Shown here piece after piece: positions 4,993-6,902 of a DNA stretch of 6,902 nt. The stretch comes from an uncultured Mycoplasmatota bacterium (GTDB lineage Bacteria > Bacillota_I > Bacilli_A > RF39 > UBA660). The notes below the pieces were generated by a model that ran no database searches, was not told the origin of the DNA, and was given only the letters and a program-made list of their open reading frames with translations. Position 1 is the first letter of the stretch. Each line of letters opens with the position of its first letter. A program made the position numbers and the translations under genes. The DNA is taken from assembly GCA_946613765.1 (NCBI GenBank), contig CAMOFW010000039.1, forward strand, positions 1 through 6,902, read 5' to 3'.

Positions 4993-6900
4993 TTGTTTTA
5001 TAGAACTAAGCATATAAGAATAAGAATTACTTTTATATTTGTATTAATAATATTATTTATAATTATATTCAAAGTGTTTTATATTCAAGTATTTCAATAT
5101 AATAAATTAAATAAGTTATCTGATAATTTGTGGTCTAGAGAATTACCTATTAAAGCTAATAGGGGTAGGATATTAGATAGGAATAATAAAGTTATAGCAG
5201 ATAATATTACTACTACAACTTTATATTTAATACCTAATCAAATAAAAGATAAGGAATTAGTTAGTAAGAATTTAAGTGAAATATTAAATGTAAGTTATGA
5301 AGAAATGTATAAGCATGTTAGTAAGAAAACATCTATTGAAAAAGTACATCCTGAAGGTAGGCAATTATCTTTTGATATAGCAGATAAGATTAATAATTTA
5401 CATATGGAAGGAGTATATCTATTAAAAGAATCTAAAAGATATTATCCTTATGATGATATGTTAGCACAAGCTATTGGTTTTGTTGGTATAGATAATCAAG
5501 GTTTAGCAGGTATAGAAAAAAAGTATAATGATTATTTAACTGGAATAGATGGTTATATTAAATATTATAGTGATGCTAAGGGAAATAGATTAAATAAATC
5601 TGAAGAATATATAGATAGTGTTAATGGTTATGATGTTGTATTAACTATAGATTTAGATTTACAACAAGCTGTAGAAAGAGAATTAGATAATGTTATGAAT
5701 AAGTATAGAGCTGATAATGCACTTGCTTTAGCTATGGATCCTAGGAGTGGTGAAGTGCTTGCTATGGCTTCACGTCCTACTTTTAATCTAAATAATTATA
5801 AGGGTACTTCTACTGAAATATTAAATAGGAATCTACCAATATGGATGACATATGAACCTGGTTCAACTATGAAGATAACAACACTAGCAGCATCCTTAAA
5901 CGAAGGTATAGTTAATTTATTTACGGATCATTTTTATGATAAGGGTTCAATAGAAGTTGATGGTGCAAGACTTCATTGTTGGAAGGCTGGAGGACATGGT
6001 GAAGAAACATATTTACAAGTAGTTGAGAATTCTTGTAATCCTGGTTTTGTTAATTTAGGTTTAAAGTTAGGTAAAGAAAAACTATTTAAATATATTAAAG
6101 ACTTTGGCTATGGAGAAAAGACTGGTATTGATTTAATTGGTGAAGAAAATGGAATATTATTTAATATGGATAGAATAGGTAATGTGGAACTTGCTACAAC
6201 TGCTTTTGGACAAGGTATATCTGTTACACCAATACAGCAAGTCAGAGGCGTTAGTGCTGCTGTAAATGGTGGAATACTATATAAACCATATATATTAAAA
6301 AATATATATGATTCAAATACTAAAAGTATTATTTTAGAAAATAAAAGTGAAGAAGTTAGAAGGGTAATAAACAAAGAAACTTCAGATATGGTTAGATTTG
6401 CTTTAGAAAGTGTTGTTGCTAATGGAACTGGTAGAAATGCTTATATAGAAAACTATAGAGTTGGTGGTAAAACAGGTACTGCTCAAAAAGTTAATAATGG
6501 ACATTATATGAGTGGCAATTATATTGTTTCTTTTATTGGATTTATGCCAGTTGATAATCCTTCTATTGTGTTATATGTTGCAGTAGATAACCCTAAGGGT
6601 GTAGTACAATATGGTGGAACAGTTGCAGCACCTATAGCTAAGTCTATTTTGGAAAGTTATATAAGTATTAATGATTTAAAGCCTTCAAATGAAGTTATGC
6701 CTAAGGTATATAATTGGATGGATGTAAAATATAAAAAGCTAGTAAATGTAGTAGGTAAGACTAGAGAAGAAGCAACAAAATTACTTAAAGGTTATAAGAT
6801 AGAATACAGTGGTAATGGTAATTATGTTTTGTATCAAAGTCCTGAAGCTAATTTATATGTAGAAGATAATTCTACTGTAAAGTTAATGCTAACTAATTGA
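4993..6900 (+). CDS. SpoVD-like class B PBP with one PASTA domain
   Basis: This is a second monofunctional peptidoglycan transpeptidase, 635 residues from the TTG start. A basic N-terminus precedes a membrane helix (about 13-33), then the dimer region with NRGRILDRN (56-64) and the transpeptidase domain. Active-site motifs are intact: STMK (S291, K294), SCN (347-349) and KTGT (493-496). Family context includes MASRPTFNLNN, GGKTGTAQKV, GFMPVDNP and YGGTVAAPIAKSIL, typical of SpoVD/PBP2-like proteins. A single PASTA domain covers about 582-635. SpoVD works on the spore cortex in Bacillus, but close homologues serve division or elongation in non-sporulating relatives, so the role is open. In Bacillus spoVD directly follows pbpB; here two unrelated genes intervene. 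A GTG at 4984 would add three residues. The TGA stop ends 2 bases before the window edge. Confidence 0.9.
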   Translation: MFYRTKHIRIRITFIFVLIILFIIIFKVFYIQVFQYNKLNKLSDNLWSRELPIKANRGRILDRNNKVIADNITTTTLYLIPNQIKDKELVSKNLSEILNVSYEEMYKHVSKKTSIEKVHPEGRQLSFDIADKINNLHMEGVYLLKESKRYYPYDDMLAQAIGFVGIDNQGLAGIEKKYNDYLTGIDGYIKYYSDAKGNRLNKSEEYIDSVNGYDVVLTIDLDLQQAVERELDNVMNKYRADNALALAMDPRSGEVLAMASRPTFNLNNYKGTSTEILNRNLPIWMTYEPGSTMKITTLAASLNEGIVNLFTDHFYDKGSIEVDGARLHCWKAGGHGEETYLQVVENSCNPGFVNLGLKLGKEKLFKYIKDFGYGEKTGIDLIGEENGILFNMDRIGNVELATTAFGQGISVTPIQQVRGVSAAVNGGILYKPYILKNIYDSNTKSIILENKSEEVRRVINKETSDMVRFALESVVANGTGRNAYIENYRVGGKTGTAQKVNNGHYMSGNYIVSFIGFMPVDNPSIVLYVAVDNPKGVVQYGGTVAAPIAKSILESYISINDLKPSNEVMPKVYNWMDVKYKKLVNVVGKTREEATKLLKGYKIEYSGNGNYVLYQSPEANLYVEDNSTVKLMLTN

Positions 6901-6902
6901 TA

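Noticed and set aside
6108..6374. Minus-strand 88-codon reading frame inside the SpoVD-like gene
   Set aside because: It is the complement of the conserved transpeptidase region and is a shadow of that gene.
1..6902. tRNA, rRNA, CRISPR array, IS element or riboswitch
   Set aside because: Almost all of the window is coding, and the gaps (1-116, 4166-4287, 4942-4992) are filled by terminators, promoters and operator boxes; no spaced repeats, transposase or cloverleaf sequence was seen.

Overview
This window holds the start of a dcw (division and cell wall) cluster from a low-GC Firmicute or Mollicutes-allied bacterium. Coding sequence is very AT-rich (mraZ counts by hand to about 33% GC, and the sampled start of rsmH is lower). 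Arginine is coded mostly by AGA. TGA is a real stop (it ends mraZ, rsmH and the last PBP gene), so code 11 fits and the Mycoplasma/Spiroplasma code does not. The tandem AAAGTGG boxes in front of mraZ resemble the MraZ sites described in Mollicutes. I infer an uncultured Bacilli/Mollicutes-neighbour lineage that keeps a peptidoglycan wall, but the species cannot be named from this sequence.

Layout. Positions 1-30 are the terminator of an upstream gene. A sigma-A-type promoter (42-70) and MraZ boxes (81-107, plus one in the promoter spacer) lead into a tight operon: mraZ (117-551), rsmH (548-1462), ftsL (1468-1761) and a class B penicillin-binding protein with two PASTA domains, the likely FtsI/PBP2B (1778-3892). 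A bidirectional terminator at 3892-3919 closes this operon. Its hairpin also contains the last codons of a convergent small XRE-type HTH gene (3902-4165, minus strand). That gene diverges from a BI-1/YetJ-family membrane protein gene (4288-4941) across a 122-bp spacer with back-to-back promoters. After another terminator (4940-4964) comes a second class B PBP, SpoVD-like with one PASTA domain (4993-6900), which ends two bases before the window does.

How the genes work together. MraZ represses its own operon, RsmH methylates 16S rRNA, FtsL belongs to the FtsL-DivIC-FtsQ divisome subcomplex, and FtsI/PBP2B cross-links septal peptidoglycan. The SpoVD-like protein is a second monofunctional transpeptidase; in Bacillus the equivalent gene sits directly after pbpB. 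Here the two PBP genes are separated by an unrelated xre/BI-1 pair with its own promoters and terminators. That split is the most unusual feature of the window. Otherwise this is a conserved housekeeping locus, and I see no convincing novel defence or mobile system.
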